Of a stretch of DNA of 64,000 nucleotides, positions 24,030 to 35,300 are shown one piece after another. Every line of letters begins with the position of its first letter. Position 1 is the first letter of the stretch. Made by a program: the position numbers and the translations under genes. Source of the DNA: Monarcha castaneiventris obscurior (taxonomy: Eukaryota > Chordata > Aves > Passeriformes > Monarchidae); the NCBI GenBank assembly GCA_026261815.1, contig JAMPIT010000856.1:9718001-9782000 (forward strand), given 5' to 3'. The notes below the pieces were generated by a model that was not told where the DNA came from, did not search any database, and saw only the letters and a list, made by a program, of their open reading frames with translations.

Positions 24030-24600
24030 CCTTCCCTGCATTACAAAAGCCCCCATGAATTGCAGGATCCTCCCACGTTGGGAGCCCCAGTGTATAACAG
24101 GATCCCTCCATGCATTTCAGGAGGCTCCTTGAATCACGGGACACCCCCCATCCCCCCAAGTCTCCCGTGCATGGCAAGACCCCTCCCTGCCTTTCAGGAC
24201 AATGCAAGTCCTCACTTCATGACAAGACTGCTCCATGCACAGCAAGAGCCCTCTTGAAATGTAAGACCACCCTATATGCACTGAAACACCCCTTGGCGTG
24301 GCAAGACCTCTCCATGCATTTCAGGAGTATCCATGAATTACAGGACCTCCTCCTCCAGCACAAATCCAGCATGGAAGGAGCCCTCCAGGAAGGGGCCCCT
24401 CGAATTGAAGACCCCCCCAAACACGACCCCCACTGTAAAACAAGACCCCTCCTTGAACTGCAGGGTCCTACACATTGCAAGACCCCTTAAGAATTGCAAG
24501 ACCCCCCCATATTATGAGACCTCCCCTTGCACTGCACAACACCAACTTGAACTGCAAGTCCCTCTCCTGCACTGCAAGTATCCCTCTGATTGCACATCCC
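24030..24600. repeat. Degenerate short tandem array upstream of FSCN1
   Basis: Variants of a roughly 19-22 base unit, approximately 'catgaattgcaagacccctc', recur throughout. Examples are 'catggcaagacccctcc', 'gcgtggcaagacctctcc', 'cattgcaagaccccttaa' and 'gaattgcaagaccccc'. Units are diverged and spacing is uneven, so this is an old expansion. It begins just outside the FSCN1 CpG island. Confidence 0.6.
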
Positions 24601-27600
24601 CATCCCTCTCCAAGACATTGTCAGACCCCCGTGCACCCCTCTGTCCCTCCTGGGCTGTTGGCCATGCCACAAGGCTGTGGGACAGATGGGGAGAAGGGTG
24701 ACGGATGCTGTGGCCTCCTGCCATCTCTGAGCCATCCCAGCGTCCTGTGCCAGGCACCAGTGAGGCTGGAGCATCCTGGCCCTGGGGAACTGAATTCCCT
24801 CAGCAAATCCAGGAGAAGAAACAGGGGCACTCCTGCACAAGGGGGCATTTTGAGGCCATTTCTCAGGGGGTGGGTGGGCAGCGTTGCTGTGTATGTGAGG
24901 CCACGGTCTGGTGGCACTTACAGGAGGGCTGACCTGGAGATGGGAAGGGTCCAGCCTGGAGAGGATTGCCTGTGCTGCCCAGGGGTGCTGCCCACTGCTC
25001 CTTGGGGACAGGGGCACTTCTTCTGTCTGTAACAGGGGCACAAACCAATAAGCAAGAGCACAGCCACAGGGGTCGATTTGAAGCTGGCTCATGCACAGCC
25101 CTGAGCTTACAGCGGGGAGCTGGCTGGGGGGATGTGCAGAATCAGAAAATTGGAGAAAGAGGGATGATGGGAAGGACAGATGGGGTGGTTTTCAGCTGGC
25201 TCAGGGAGCTGAACTGCCTGTCCCAGCTGAAGCAGGAGAAGTGAAGAGCTGAGTGTGGGCACGGGTGTGAGGGCACAAGAGTGTGTGCTCAGGGCTGGCA
25301 CAAAGAATTGCCCCAGGCTCATCCACCCCAGGCAGGATGGCATCCTGCCCCACCTCCCAGGGCCCTTCAGGCTCCACTGGTTCTGCACTGGCTGTACTGG
25401 TTAGAGCCCCTGCTCCACGCCCGGCCAGCACTGCCCGCCCTTGCCCGGGGGTCACTGGCACAACCGCTCCAGGGCAAACCTGCCAGCTTGGGATGGGTTT
25501 TGTTTTCCTGGAAGTCTTGGCCAGACCTGCTCTGTGCTCATCCTTTCTGCCCAGCCCTGCAAGTCCAGACAGACCATTGCAAACCAGAGCCAACCTCACA
25601 GCCTCTTGCGTGGGTTGGAAACAGGTCCCCCCCAAGCTCCAGTGAGGCAGATCCAGTAAATCCCTTTTGCTGCTCTGGCTCAAGGGCCCCCTGCATTAAG
25701 ACCTGGCCATGAGGCTGAGCAGCTGCCCAGACCCACAGCTGCTGGGCTCTGCCTTCCCCGGCCGCCACGGGCAGATGGTGATGAGGCCAGGAAAGAAACA
25801 GCTTTTCTCCTCAACAACAACAAAAAAAAGCAATTATGCAGAGAAAGAAAAACCCACCCTGTTTTCTCCCCACCACCCAGCAGCATGGCATGCATGGGTG
25901 ACACTGGTGGATGGTGGCACTGTGTGGATGGGTGGCACTGCCTGGCTCAGCAGATCCTGTCCCTCCAGAGCGGACACCCACCCTGCCTGCACCCTGTGCT
26001 CCTGGGGGATGGGAGAGCTCCAAACACCATCTGAGACCTCCTCACATGTCACTGTGGTGGCAAAGGGTGCCCAGTGCCCCCCTGACTTGGGGGGGCAGCA
26101 GCCAAAGCTCATCCCCCAAGTGCATCCGTGCGTGCCAGCGCACTGCAGCGGTAGGAAAAGCGCTCGGTTTCCCTCTGTACATTGCATTTCCCATCATCTT
26201 TGCAAGCCACCGTGACTAAACGCTTCTGAGGTCATCCCCCCAGCCCCCCCACCGCCGCTCCTGCAGGAGGCCCAATCCCTGGCACACGGCATCCATGACA
26301 AGGGCTTTCCGGAATGAGGTGGCCGTGTCCTCTTGAAGGGGCTGTGGGACTCACCCGCTGGGACTTCAAAGAGACCCCAGCTCCAAAAGAGAAAAGCCAG
26401 GAGAAAAGGAGTCCCGGTCATGGAGTGACCCCTGTCTTGCCTGCCTCAGGCACAGAAACGCCCTCGGATTTTCATGCTTGCCTGGACACTTTTTGTGGCA
26501 GCCAGGATTCGTTTGTGAGCAATCCTGGGATTTTCATTCCAGCTTGCGATATTGGGGAAGGCAAAGCTGGACACGGCAGGGAGGGTGGGATGCAGGGCAC
26601 ACTGGCATGATGCCAGGGGCAGGCAGGGGGGCTCAGAAGGGACAGAGACAGCAAAAGCAGGGTACAGCAGTGTCTGGTGAAAGGTTTGAGGGTGCAATGG
26701 GTTGTTCCAGCTCCAGTGGAGCCATCCCAGGGCAGTGGGAGATGTCCCCAGGTGAAGGAGCAGCGTGGAGGCAGCAGCAGCCCAGGCCACAGCAGCCAGG
26801 GGTGCTCTGGGCTGCGTGTCCAGACCCCTCCTGCCCTCCCAAGCACACAGACCCTTGGGCACAGTTGTCTCACAGGGTGTCCAAAGCTGGTCCCTCCCTT
26901 GGAGCACATCTGTCTGCTGGATTCAAGCCACATCCCGGCCACCAGCCTGGCCTCAGCCCTCCTTGTCCTTCCTTGATGGAGCAAGTTTGGGGGCTCACTG
27001 TGTGTGGGGGAGCAGAGATTGGGGATGCATTGCTGGTGGTCACCATCTCTCCAGGCACCCCCCTCCCATGTGGGACAGGGTTTGTGACAACAGGAGCCCT
27101 TGTGCAGGATGAGGTGACCTTGTGCAGCCATCGAGCTGTCCTCCAGCAGGACAAAGGGCTTTGCCAAAACCACCCAGAGATCAGGGACCACAAGTCCCAG
27201 GTGGAGACTCAACATCCTGGCTGAAGGCTGCATTTTCCCAGGTCCCCAAATGTCCCTTGCTGCTGCTGGGGGCCATGGGGACACCCTGGGGTGCCCGGCT
27301 GCCCCAGCCTCACTGCCATATGCCACCAGCCAGCTCAGCAGAGGTTCTCCGACGGCCCTCCCGACAGTTGGCAGGCGCCCTGGCCTCATTAAAATTGTAT
27401 TAGGCTGTATTTAAAAAAAAAAAAACGCAGCAGCACCAGGGAAAACAAAGAGCAGCCCTAAGAGAGTGGCTCGGGGAGGCTGATCGTGCTCCAGGGATGT
27501 TTTCCCATGGGATGCTGCCCCAAGGGGGTTTGCTCAGGAAGCAAAGGACAGTAGTGGAGTATGATGGGGGCTCAGCCATGTTCCTGTTTCCTGGACATCA

Positions 27601-30400
27601 GGATCAGTCACGGCACTGGTCATGTGGCTTGCTCAGCTCTGTTAGCTGGATTTATCCCCTTAGCATAATTTAATTGCATCCAGAGAGCAAAAAGGGATGG
27701 AAATGCTTGAAGCGCCTTGTTTCAAGCAGTTTGGATGTTGGACACCGGCAAATGAAGGAAGGAAGTGGATGAGAGCACACGGACAGTCTGCACAGGGCAT
27801 TTGTCCCTCTCTTCCTGCCCCAGATCATTTTCTGGTGTTTTCTGGTGTGGTTTTCACATTACCAGAAACTAAAGTGAAAACCTGCCCCTTCCTCTGTCTC
27901 CCCCGAGGACCCTGCGGAGGTGGGGTGGAGGCCGGAGGCTGGTTCATCCAGCAGGAGAAGGAATTTTATTAGGAAAGCTTAAAAGACCTTTTGTGTTGCA
28001 GTGATTAACCTCTGTGGTGGGGACGATGCTCTTCGTCCTGGACCCAGTGCCCTGCCTGGTCCCTGGGGGCTCTGCTGGGACACGAGGCTCTTGTAATCCC
28101 CCCGCAAGTGCCCAGGAGCAGGGCATGAGAGACACAGGGCATTCTGTGGGACAAAATAATCAATTGTCAGGGGATGCTTTCCAGCATTAAAAAAAAAAAA
28201 AAATAAAAAAGAAGAAGAAAAACAGAAAAAAGAAAAGTAGAACGCATTTATTCCTAGCTGCCCAGTTTGCAAGTGGAGCATGTGGGAGCTCTGAGGGCTT
28301 TTGTAGCTGTGAGACCTCGAGCAGGAGGCCCAGAGGAAGACTCCAGCGCCAGCCCTGTTGCCTGTCCCCACTTTTAATTCCCTGCTGCAGCGCAGAGTCA
28401 GCACAGAGGAGTTTGCAGGGAAGAAGAAAGTGTGTTATCAGCATCTCCCACGCAGCTCCAAAATAGCCCGGCCCAGGCAGCGCCGGGAGGAGCAGGTGAC
28501 TCAGCGTGCGACAGCAGCTCCTTTCTGCTCCCATTTCCTCGCTCGGTCACGCCTGGATCCCTGTTTCCCACTGCCATCCATGCACCGTGGCCAATGCTGC
28601 CGCTGCTCACGGCCTCATCCAGGACTGCCAGAGGGTTTGGTGGGCAGAGGAAGGGAAGGCAGGGAAGGGTCAGGCGTTTGCTGCCTGAATTCCCAGGGCA
28701 CAGCTGCTCTCTGGATCTGCAGCATCTGCTCTGAGCATGGCTGGGATGGTGATCCCCACCTCTGGCAGGACTCAACACGACGCTGTGGTTCCATCCTCAC
28801 CTTGAGATGGAGCACGGCATGTCCCAAACGGGACATCAGAGGGATGGAGAAGCCTTGGAAATGAGTCAGAGTGCAGCAGGGGGGATGTCAGGAACAGGGA
28901 CAAGCAGACTCTGATCAAGCCTCTGTGGATGGGGGGTGAGGAGGAGGTGACAGCTCGTGGTTTTGTGTTTGCCATCTCCCCAGCTTCTCGCAGGACTCAG
29001 AGGGGACACGGACATTGCAGGATGCAGGTGCAGGGGACTGGTGCCAAGAGCCCCTCGGGGGCTGCACCCACAGGTGCACAAATCCCCTCTGGTGGGGCCA
29101 GGGGGCTGAAGCTCAGCCGGGAGAGAAACCGAGGTCAAGCCCCAGCAGGACCAGGGGATTCACCCCAGACACCCCCAGAGCAGGGGGAGCATCTCTTCAA
29201 GGATGAGGTATTGGTAATAGGAGCAGTAATGGGAGCCAGCTGGGATGTCCCAGGGGATCCCTATAAAGGGCTGAGAGGGGCAGGGCAGCTTTTACAGCCT
29301 GTGGCTTAGAGAGGAGGTGAGGGGGTTGTTTGGCTCCTTAATGGAGGTATTGGGGCGTTGTGGGGTGGGGTGAGGGGCAGCAGCAGAGTGTGCATCCTTA
29401 CCTGCAGGGGGAAGGTGGGATTTTGGCCAGGGAAGGGGCTGGAAGCAGTGGTTTCAGGCTGGGGGAAGGGGTCAAACCTCCCTGCCCAGCCCTGGCCCCA
29501 CCAGCTGTGCCTTCCTGGGCCCAGAGATCCCCTTCCAGATGGATAACTCCATTGTCAGTGGTGAAAAGAGTCCATTAGTCAGGATTAGGAATGGGGCCTG
29601 TGGGGATTAGCCCTGCACCTCCCACCTGGCCCTCCTTGATTTCCTGGCCCTCCTTGATTCCTGTTGGTGCTGGTCCAGGGGCACTGTAGTCCCTCTTTTT
29701 TTTTTTTTCTTGGATGCAGAAAGGAATGGGACTATAGTTGAGCCACTGGACTGAGAAATGTGGGAAGTGGTGAAAGGAATTGAACTGAGTCCCCAGGTGA
29801 CTCCAATCTTACTCCCTATTGCATTTTCTCATGGGATTGCAGACGGGGGGGGTCTGCAGCCCCCAGCCCTGCTTTTCCCAGAGACACAAACTGACCTGCT
29901 GCTATGGAATGGCTGCTGGAAGGCAGGGGGGAAGGAAGAGTTGTCCCAGACCAGGATGTTGGCCCTTGGCCAGCCCGGGAGTCCTCACAGTCCTGCATTT
30001 ATCTCCTTATGTACATCCATGCTCATCTCCCTTCAGTGTCTGGGCTTCCTGTGCATCCTCGTAGGGGGGCTGGAGGGAGCTCTGCACATGGAGAAACTGA
30101 GGCAGCAGGAGTCCAGCTGTGCTTGCCATGTGATTTGTGGAAAACCGCGTCTGGGCTAAAAGCTGAAGATGTTCTTCCTGTGGCATCTGCAAGGAGGGGT
30201 GGCTGAGGGTGGGGGGGAAGTCCCAGAATCTGGAGCCCCTTGGTGATTTGAGAGTAATTCCACTGGGCATGGATTCCGTGATTCCCTGTGACCCCTGCAA
30301 AGAAGGGCTGGGTGTGATCTCCAGCTCAGCAAACTTGGGAGCCGCTGGTGTGAAAGCAGCGGCAGTGAGCGGTGGGAGGGCTTTTGACCCCGCTGTCCCG
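24600..30400. other. Intergenic DNA, FSCN1 to CpG-rich block
   Basis: No exon, RNA gene or intact mobile element is recognised. Low-complexity items are poly-A at 27411-27425, poly-A/GA near 28190-28240 and poly-T near 29695-29709. An AT-rich patch near 27645-27680 could be a small regulatory element. Short frames have no recognisable product. Confidence 0.6.
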
Positions 30401-30652
30401 CAGCTCCCTGTGCTCCCGCAGTGCTGACCGGCTTTGTCCGTGGGCAAATGGCCACAGGGAGGGATCGGGGCTGCGGGGGCTCTGGCCAGGCGGGCTGCGA
30501 GAGCTCCCCGGGAAGGCAGGAATGCGGGCCCCGCCCTGAAACCCAAAACCTCGGCACTGGGGCTCCGCTCTGGGCATGCGGGCGGGAGGCTCTGCGCTGC
30601 GGGCAGCCGGCGCTGCGGGGCTCACACGTGCGAGCTCTCAAATGCAGCGTGC

Positions 30653-30991
30653 GGGATCCCGCGTGCAGCACATGCATTGGTGTGCGGGATGCTGGGTGCA
30701 GCACATGCATTGGTGTGCGGGATGCTGGGTGCAGCACGTGCATTGGTGTGCGGATCCTGCGTGCAGCACATGCATTGGTGTGCGGGATCCTGCGTGCAGC
30801 ACATGCATTGGTGTGCGGGATCCTGCGCGCAGCACGTGCATTGGTGTGCGGGATCCTGCGCGCAGCACGTGCATTGGTGTGCGGGATCCCGCGTGCAGCA
30901 CGTGCATTGGTGTGCGGGATGCTGGGTGCAGCACGTGCATTGGTGTGCGGGATCCTGGATGCAGCACGTGCATTGGTGTGCGGGATCCCAC
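30653..30991. repeat. 33-bp minisatellite with an E-box in every unit
   Basis: About ten copies of a 33-base unit run head to tail; one copy near 30750 is 32 bases. Each contains 'gcattggtgtgcggga' and a CACGTG or CACATG hexamer. By eye, six copies have CACGTG and four have CACATG. ATTGG (inverted CCAAT) follows the hexamer by two bases in each unit. Because 33 is divisible by three, frames stay open on both strands and give artefactual repeated peptides; I do not call a gene. Confidence 0.95.
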
Positions 30992-31124
30992 ATGCAGGGG
31001 GCATCCCGGTGCCCACGATCCTGTGTGCGCTGTCCACGAGCCCACGTGCTGGGGAAAATTGCGCTAATTAACTGCTCTCTTAATCAGGCAAAAGCAGGTG
31101 CGCGGAGTGCGGGAGTGCGGCGTG

Positions 31125-31530
31125 TTGGAAAACCCGGACTGGATTTTTCCAGAGTATGGATTGGACGCGGTAATTTGGAAAAGCCGGACTGGACCTTTTC
31201 CGGAGTATGGAATAAACTCGGTAATTAGGAAAACCCGGACTGGATGGACTCGGTAATTTGGAAAACCCGGACTGGATTTTTCCCGGAGTAAGGAATAAAC
31301 TCGGTAATTCGGAAAACCCGGACTGGATGATCTCGGTAATTTGGAAAACCCGGACTGGATGTTCTCGGTAATTTGGAAAATCCGGATTGGACTACTCCCG
31401 GACTCTGGAATGGACTCAGTAATTTGGAAAACCCGGACTGGATTTTCCCGGAGTATGGAATGGATTCATGGGAAAACCCTGTTTTTTTCTGGAGTACAGA
31501 ATAGGGGAAACCCAGACTGGCTTTTTCAGT
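31125..31530. repeat. Composite minisatellite with long and short units
   Basis: 'ggaaaacccggactgga' recurs at about 31128, 31228, 31259, 31310, 31342 and 31425, with variant copies near 31176, 31374, 31470 and 31505. Long units of about 50 bases include 'cccggagtatggaat'; short units of about 32 bases lack it and go directly to 'ctcggtaattt'. Long and short units are interspersed, so internal deletion within units was part of the array's growth. Confidence 0.92.
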
Positions 31531-31628
31531 GACTCCTGAAGCTGGACTGCTTGTATTAAGATGCAAATGAAATCGGTGGGGATCGGGATGGTTCCTTGAC
31601 CCGCTCAAATTTTCTGTTTGTTGTTGAT

Positions 31629-31669
31629 CCAATCAGAACTCCGGGGTTTTGGAGCCTGTCTTGTCACGT

Positions 31670-31670
<1 letters not shown>
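31629..31670 (+). promoter_or_regulatory. Candidate CCAAT/E-box promoter segment
   Basis: CCAATCAG at 31629-31636 and GTCACGTGA at 31663-31671 lie about 30 bases apart, in front of a T run and then a CpG-dense stretch (31.74-32.3 kb). The layout resembles an NF-Y plus USF/TFE-type promoter. No TATA box or open frame of recognisable product follows, so this is only a candidate for an unannotated, possibly non-coding, transcript. Confidence 0.3.

Positions 31671-31671
<1 letters not shown>

Positions 31672-31698
<27 letters not shown>
31672..31698. repeat. Poly-T run (27 bases)
   Basis: An uninterrupted T tract separates the E-box segment from the GC-rich array. Confidence 0.9.
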
Positions 31699-31704
<6 letters not shown>

Positions 31705-31864
31705 ATACGGAGACGGGCACATGCAGCTTTAAGGACGTCTGTTCCTTGCGGATTCATCATGGGTGCCCGATCCCGTGCACGAGCCCCTGTGCCCTGTGCA
31801 TCTCGGCATGCGCGATCCTTGCTGTGTTCAGCTTGGCGCGCAGGATCCCGGCAGCACCGGGGAT

Positions 31865-32160
31865 CCCGCGGGGCCGGTGCCGTGGTGCCGCTGTCCCACT
31901 GTGCCGCTGCCGCTGTCCCGCGGTGCCGGTGCCGCTGTCCCCCGGTGCCGCTGTGCCGTCCCGCGGTGCCGGTGCGGTGCCGGTGCCGCTGCGCCGTCCC
32001 GCGGTGCCGGTGCCGCTGTCCCGTCCCCCGGTGCCGGTGCCGCTGTTCTGTCCCCCGGTGCGGTGCCGCTGTCCTGTCCCCCGGTGCCGCTGTCCCGTCC
32101 CCCGGTGCGGTGCCGGTGCCGCTGTCCCGTCCCCCGGTGCCGCTGTGCCGTCCCGCGGTG
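31865..32160. repeat. GC-rich GGTGCC/GCTGTCC array
   Basis: Imperfect units built from 'ggtgccggtgccgctgtccc' with 'gtcccccggtgcc' and 'gtcccgcggtgcc' variants run for about 300 bases. The minus strand is G-rich with repeated GGGGGAC and GGGAC runs that could form quadruplexes. An 11-base word, CGGCATGCGCG at 31804-31814, recurs as its exact reverse complement at 32161-32171, so the array is bracketed by an inverted repeat. Confidence 0.85.
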
Positions 32161-32349
32161 CGCGCATGCCGACAGCGCCCCCCAGCAGCGCGGCTGCGCA
32201 CTGCAGCGGGTGGGAGGGTCCCGGCGGCAGCGCGGACAGCGTGGAGACGAACAAAGCGCTGGGGGAGCGAGGGAGGGGGCTTGTGCTTGTTCCGGCCTCA
32301 CCGCAGCATTGTTCTTGGCGTGGTGTTTCTCTCTGGGAGTAGAAGGAGT

Positions 32350-35300
32350 CGCTTCTTCTTGGGCATCGCTGGGAACACGAACCAGAGCTCGCTCTGGCAG
32401 CGGGTGCTGCGGGATTTGAGCTCAGGGTGGGATGGGGGTAGGCGTCACAGCACGGGGAGCTGGGTGCTCCAGTGCCAGCAAATCCTTGCTGGTGAAGCCT
32501 CAGGCTCGGTGCTGCTCACAGCAGACTCCAGCTTGTCCATTCAGGCTGGTTCACCTTGCACTAAGTTGACAAAAGTGGTGTCTCTCTCTATCACAGCCCG
32601 ATCCACATCGTGGTACCCAGCACAGGGAGAACAGACACCACATGACACTCTCAGCATCATCCATCTCAACCTCTCTTTGTGACTTGGAGAGCACCTGTCC
32701 TCCACACAGACCTTCCACTCCCTTCAGCCCCGGGGGCACTGCACACCCCATGGCCCTGCATGCGCCTTTGGTGCTGTGAGACGTCACCAGAACATCTCCA
32801 GTGTTTTATTGCTGGGGTGAATCATTCACTGGGGCAGCCAGCCTGTCTGCAAAACCCTGGTGCCAGCTGAGCACAGTCTCCCCAAGAGTGTTTTGAGGTG
32901 TTTACCCTGTTGTGCAGTGGGGATGCCACCAGTCTGATTCCCCTGCTAGGTTGGGAGAAGGCTGCAAACCTTGTAGTGATGCTGTGTCCCCATGGTGAGG
33001 TGACAGGGATGTGTAGGTGACACAGACATGGACCAACACCCAGGCTGTCTCCTGGGGCAATAGGAGATGTCACTTCCTCACACCCCAGGGCATTTACTGC
33101 CTGTGATGCAATCCCGGGTGACTGTGCCACGCGTGGGCAATCCTGCAGGGATGAGGAGCTGTGCTGCGCCCTGGTCACTCCTCTCAGGCTCGATAATGTA
33201 CCCTGGGGCAGAGCAGGCGGTCAGCCCTGCTTCCTCAGTGGGGAAATCAAGGCAGAGCCGGGGCTGGAGGATGTGGCATGGGGGGGGGAACTCAGGGATG
33301 CCCAGTGTCCTGCTCTGGCCAGCTCGGGGGTCAACCTTGGAGCCGTCCCACCACCAGGAAGGGACCAGCACCCAGTCCCTGTGTTCTAGAAGGGCTGGAG
33401 GTCCCTTATATTAATGACGGGCTCTGTGACACCTGTCCCGTGGGCAGTGAACAGGCTTTGCCCATCAAATTCCAGGTGCTTCAAGGTGCTCCCATGTCCA
33501 TCCACACATCTGTGCTCGGGAACAAATTCTTTGCTGAAAGTGAGATTTTGGTGCCTGACCAACAGCGGCACCACTGCACCAGGTGCCAAACTTTGTTTTC
33601 CCCCGGGGTGTTCATTTCCCCCCTGGATCGTGGCTGGGACCACGGCAGCATCTCCTCAGCCCAGCGTGTCCGGCAGCAGCCCTCGGCCAAGCCCGGAGCT
33701 TTTGGCACAGCCTTGGCCGAGGCAGAGCCGCTCCTCCCTGTCCCCCCCGCGCAGAGGGGAGCGTGGAGAGGAAATTGCTGCTGACGGAGCTGCGAGCGCT
33801 GCCGGACTGGGGATGACTAAGTTTGGCAGTGCTACCTGCTGGCTGTTTTTCCTTTTATGGAGGATTCGAGCGAGCCGCTGGAGCAATTCTCCGAGAGAAC
33901 CCAACGGGATCCACCCTGACCTTGGGGATGGGCACTGGCGAGTTGGGGAAAGGGTGGCTGGTGAGCAGGGTGGGTCGTGAGACTTTGGGGCGGTGCTCGG
34001 CTGGTAGAGGTGGGGATGGGCCCCCCTCGCCCATCCGGACAGGGCACCCGAATGTTTTCACTTTCTATTTTAAGGCGCTGGACTCTGGCCCCGAGCGGAG
34101 GCCTGGCCTGCGGTGCCAGCCGGGGCGCGTGGCTGCTGGCACCCTCCGTGCCACCGGCCTCTGGGGCCACCCCTGCACCTCACATCCATCCCAGTGCAGC
34201 TTTCCCACAGGGGATGGGGTGAAGAGAGAGGGCGAAAGGGGATGTGTCTCTGCTGGGGGACACTTCACTGGAAGGAGGGACACTGCTGCAGGGGTGGGGG
34301 CATCACCTGCTCAGGGACACGCTGCTGCAAGGTGACAGCATTGCAGGGGACACGCTGCTGCAAAGAGACACTCCTCGGGTGTGGGGGCACAGCTCTGCAC
34401 CCCCAGAGTTGCTCCACGGTGCTGAGATGGAAAACGGGGCAGCCCAGCCTTGGAAAGTCCCCAGCTGGTGAGAAAAGCAGAGAAAGAAAAATAGCACCTT
34501 TTCAGTGGCTATGCTGGGGTGGCTTGCAGGGACAGGACTGGGCTGTGGCCAGGCTGCCTCAGCACCCAGGCCGGCCATCCCATAGCCCCCAGCCCGTGTC
34601 AAGGGGCTGGGACTGGGCTCCTCAGCTGTGTCCTGCATTCTTGGCATTATTCTCCTTTTTTCTCCTCCTCCTCCACCCCGGGGACAGCTCTCAAACCTCT
34701 CCATTTATGGACAGGAGGTTAGGTCAAGTGGGAGGGTGAGGGGACGCCCGGGTCCCTGGGGAGGAACAGGGGTCCCACGTGGTGCTGGGAGCTGTGACCA
34801 CCCCTGTAGGTCACAGCAACGATGATGTGTGAAAAGTTGAGGGTCACCTGGGCATTGCCCCTGGGATGCCCATCGTGATGCCCAGTGCCACTGGGACCCC
34901 CACCCAGGGTGGTGGTTTGGGGTTACCTGTCCCCCCATGATGCTGGAGCACCCTGAGCTGCTGCAAGCAGATGGGGAGAAAACAGGCCCTGCAGGTGGGG
35001 AGGGTTTTTTCCCCTCGTGTTTTTTCATTTTATTTTGAAGCCAAAAGCTGCCAGTTTGGGGGTGAGGCTGCAGCAGCTGCACCCCACCCTGGGGGGGAAG
35101 GCTGGATGTGTCCCCAGCCCCAAGCCACCGAGGAGTCACTGGGGCAGGGTGAGATGACTCTGAAGCCACTCCAGGATGACGAAACGTCCTGACTCATTCT
35201 AATCATTAATATTATTAAAAAAAAAAAAAAGAAAAAAAAGAAGAAAGAAGAAATGACTCAGGCAGCAGTACTGTGCCATGGGGTGGTGACAAAGTGGCTG

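Noticed and set aside
22577..24058. 493-codon open frame on the plus strand antisense to FSCN1 exon 1
   Set aside because: It is a shadow of the GC-rich FSCN1 first exon and promoter. The opposite strand carries the recognisable fascin sequence, and the antisense product is low-complexity RGP-rich peptide.
30434..31228. Open frames with repeated 'MHWCAG' or 'HQCTCC'-type peptides
   Set aside because: They arise because the 33-base unit is a multiple of three, so several frames on both strands stay open. There is no start context, splice structure or known family.
30653..31530. CRISPR-like array
   Set aside because: The units are contiguous tandem repeats without unique spacers, in a vertebrate locus.
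31605..32682. Open frames of 200-300 codons rich in CRCP or RHRG in the GGTGCC array
   Set aside because: Low-complexity translation of a GC-rich tandem array, open on both strands at once.
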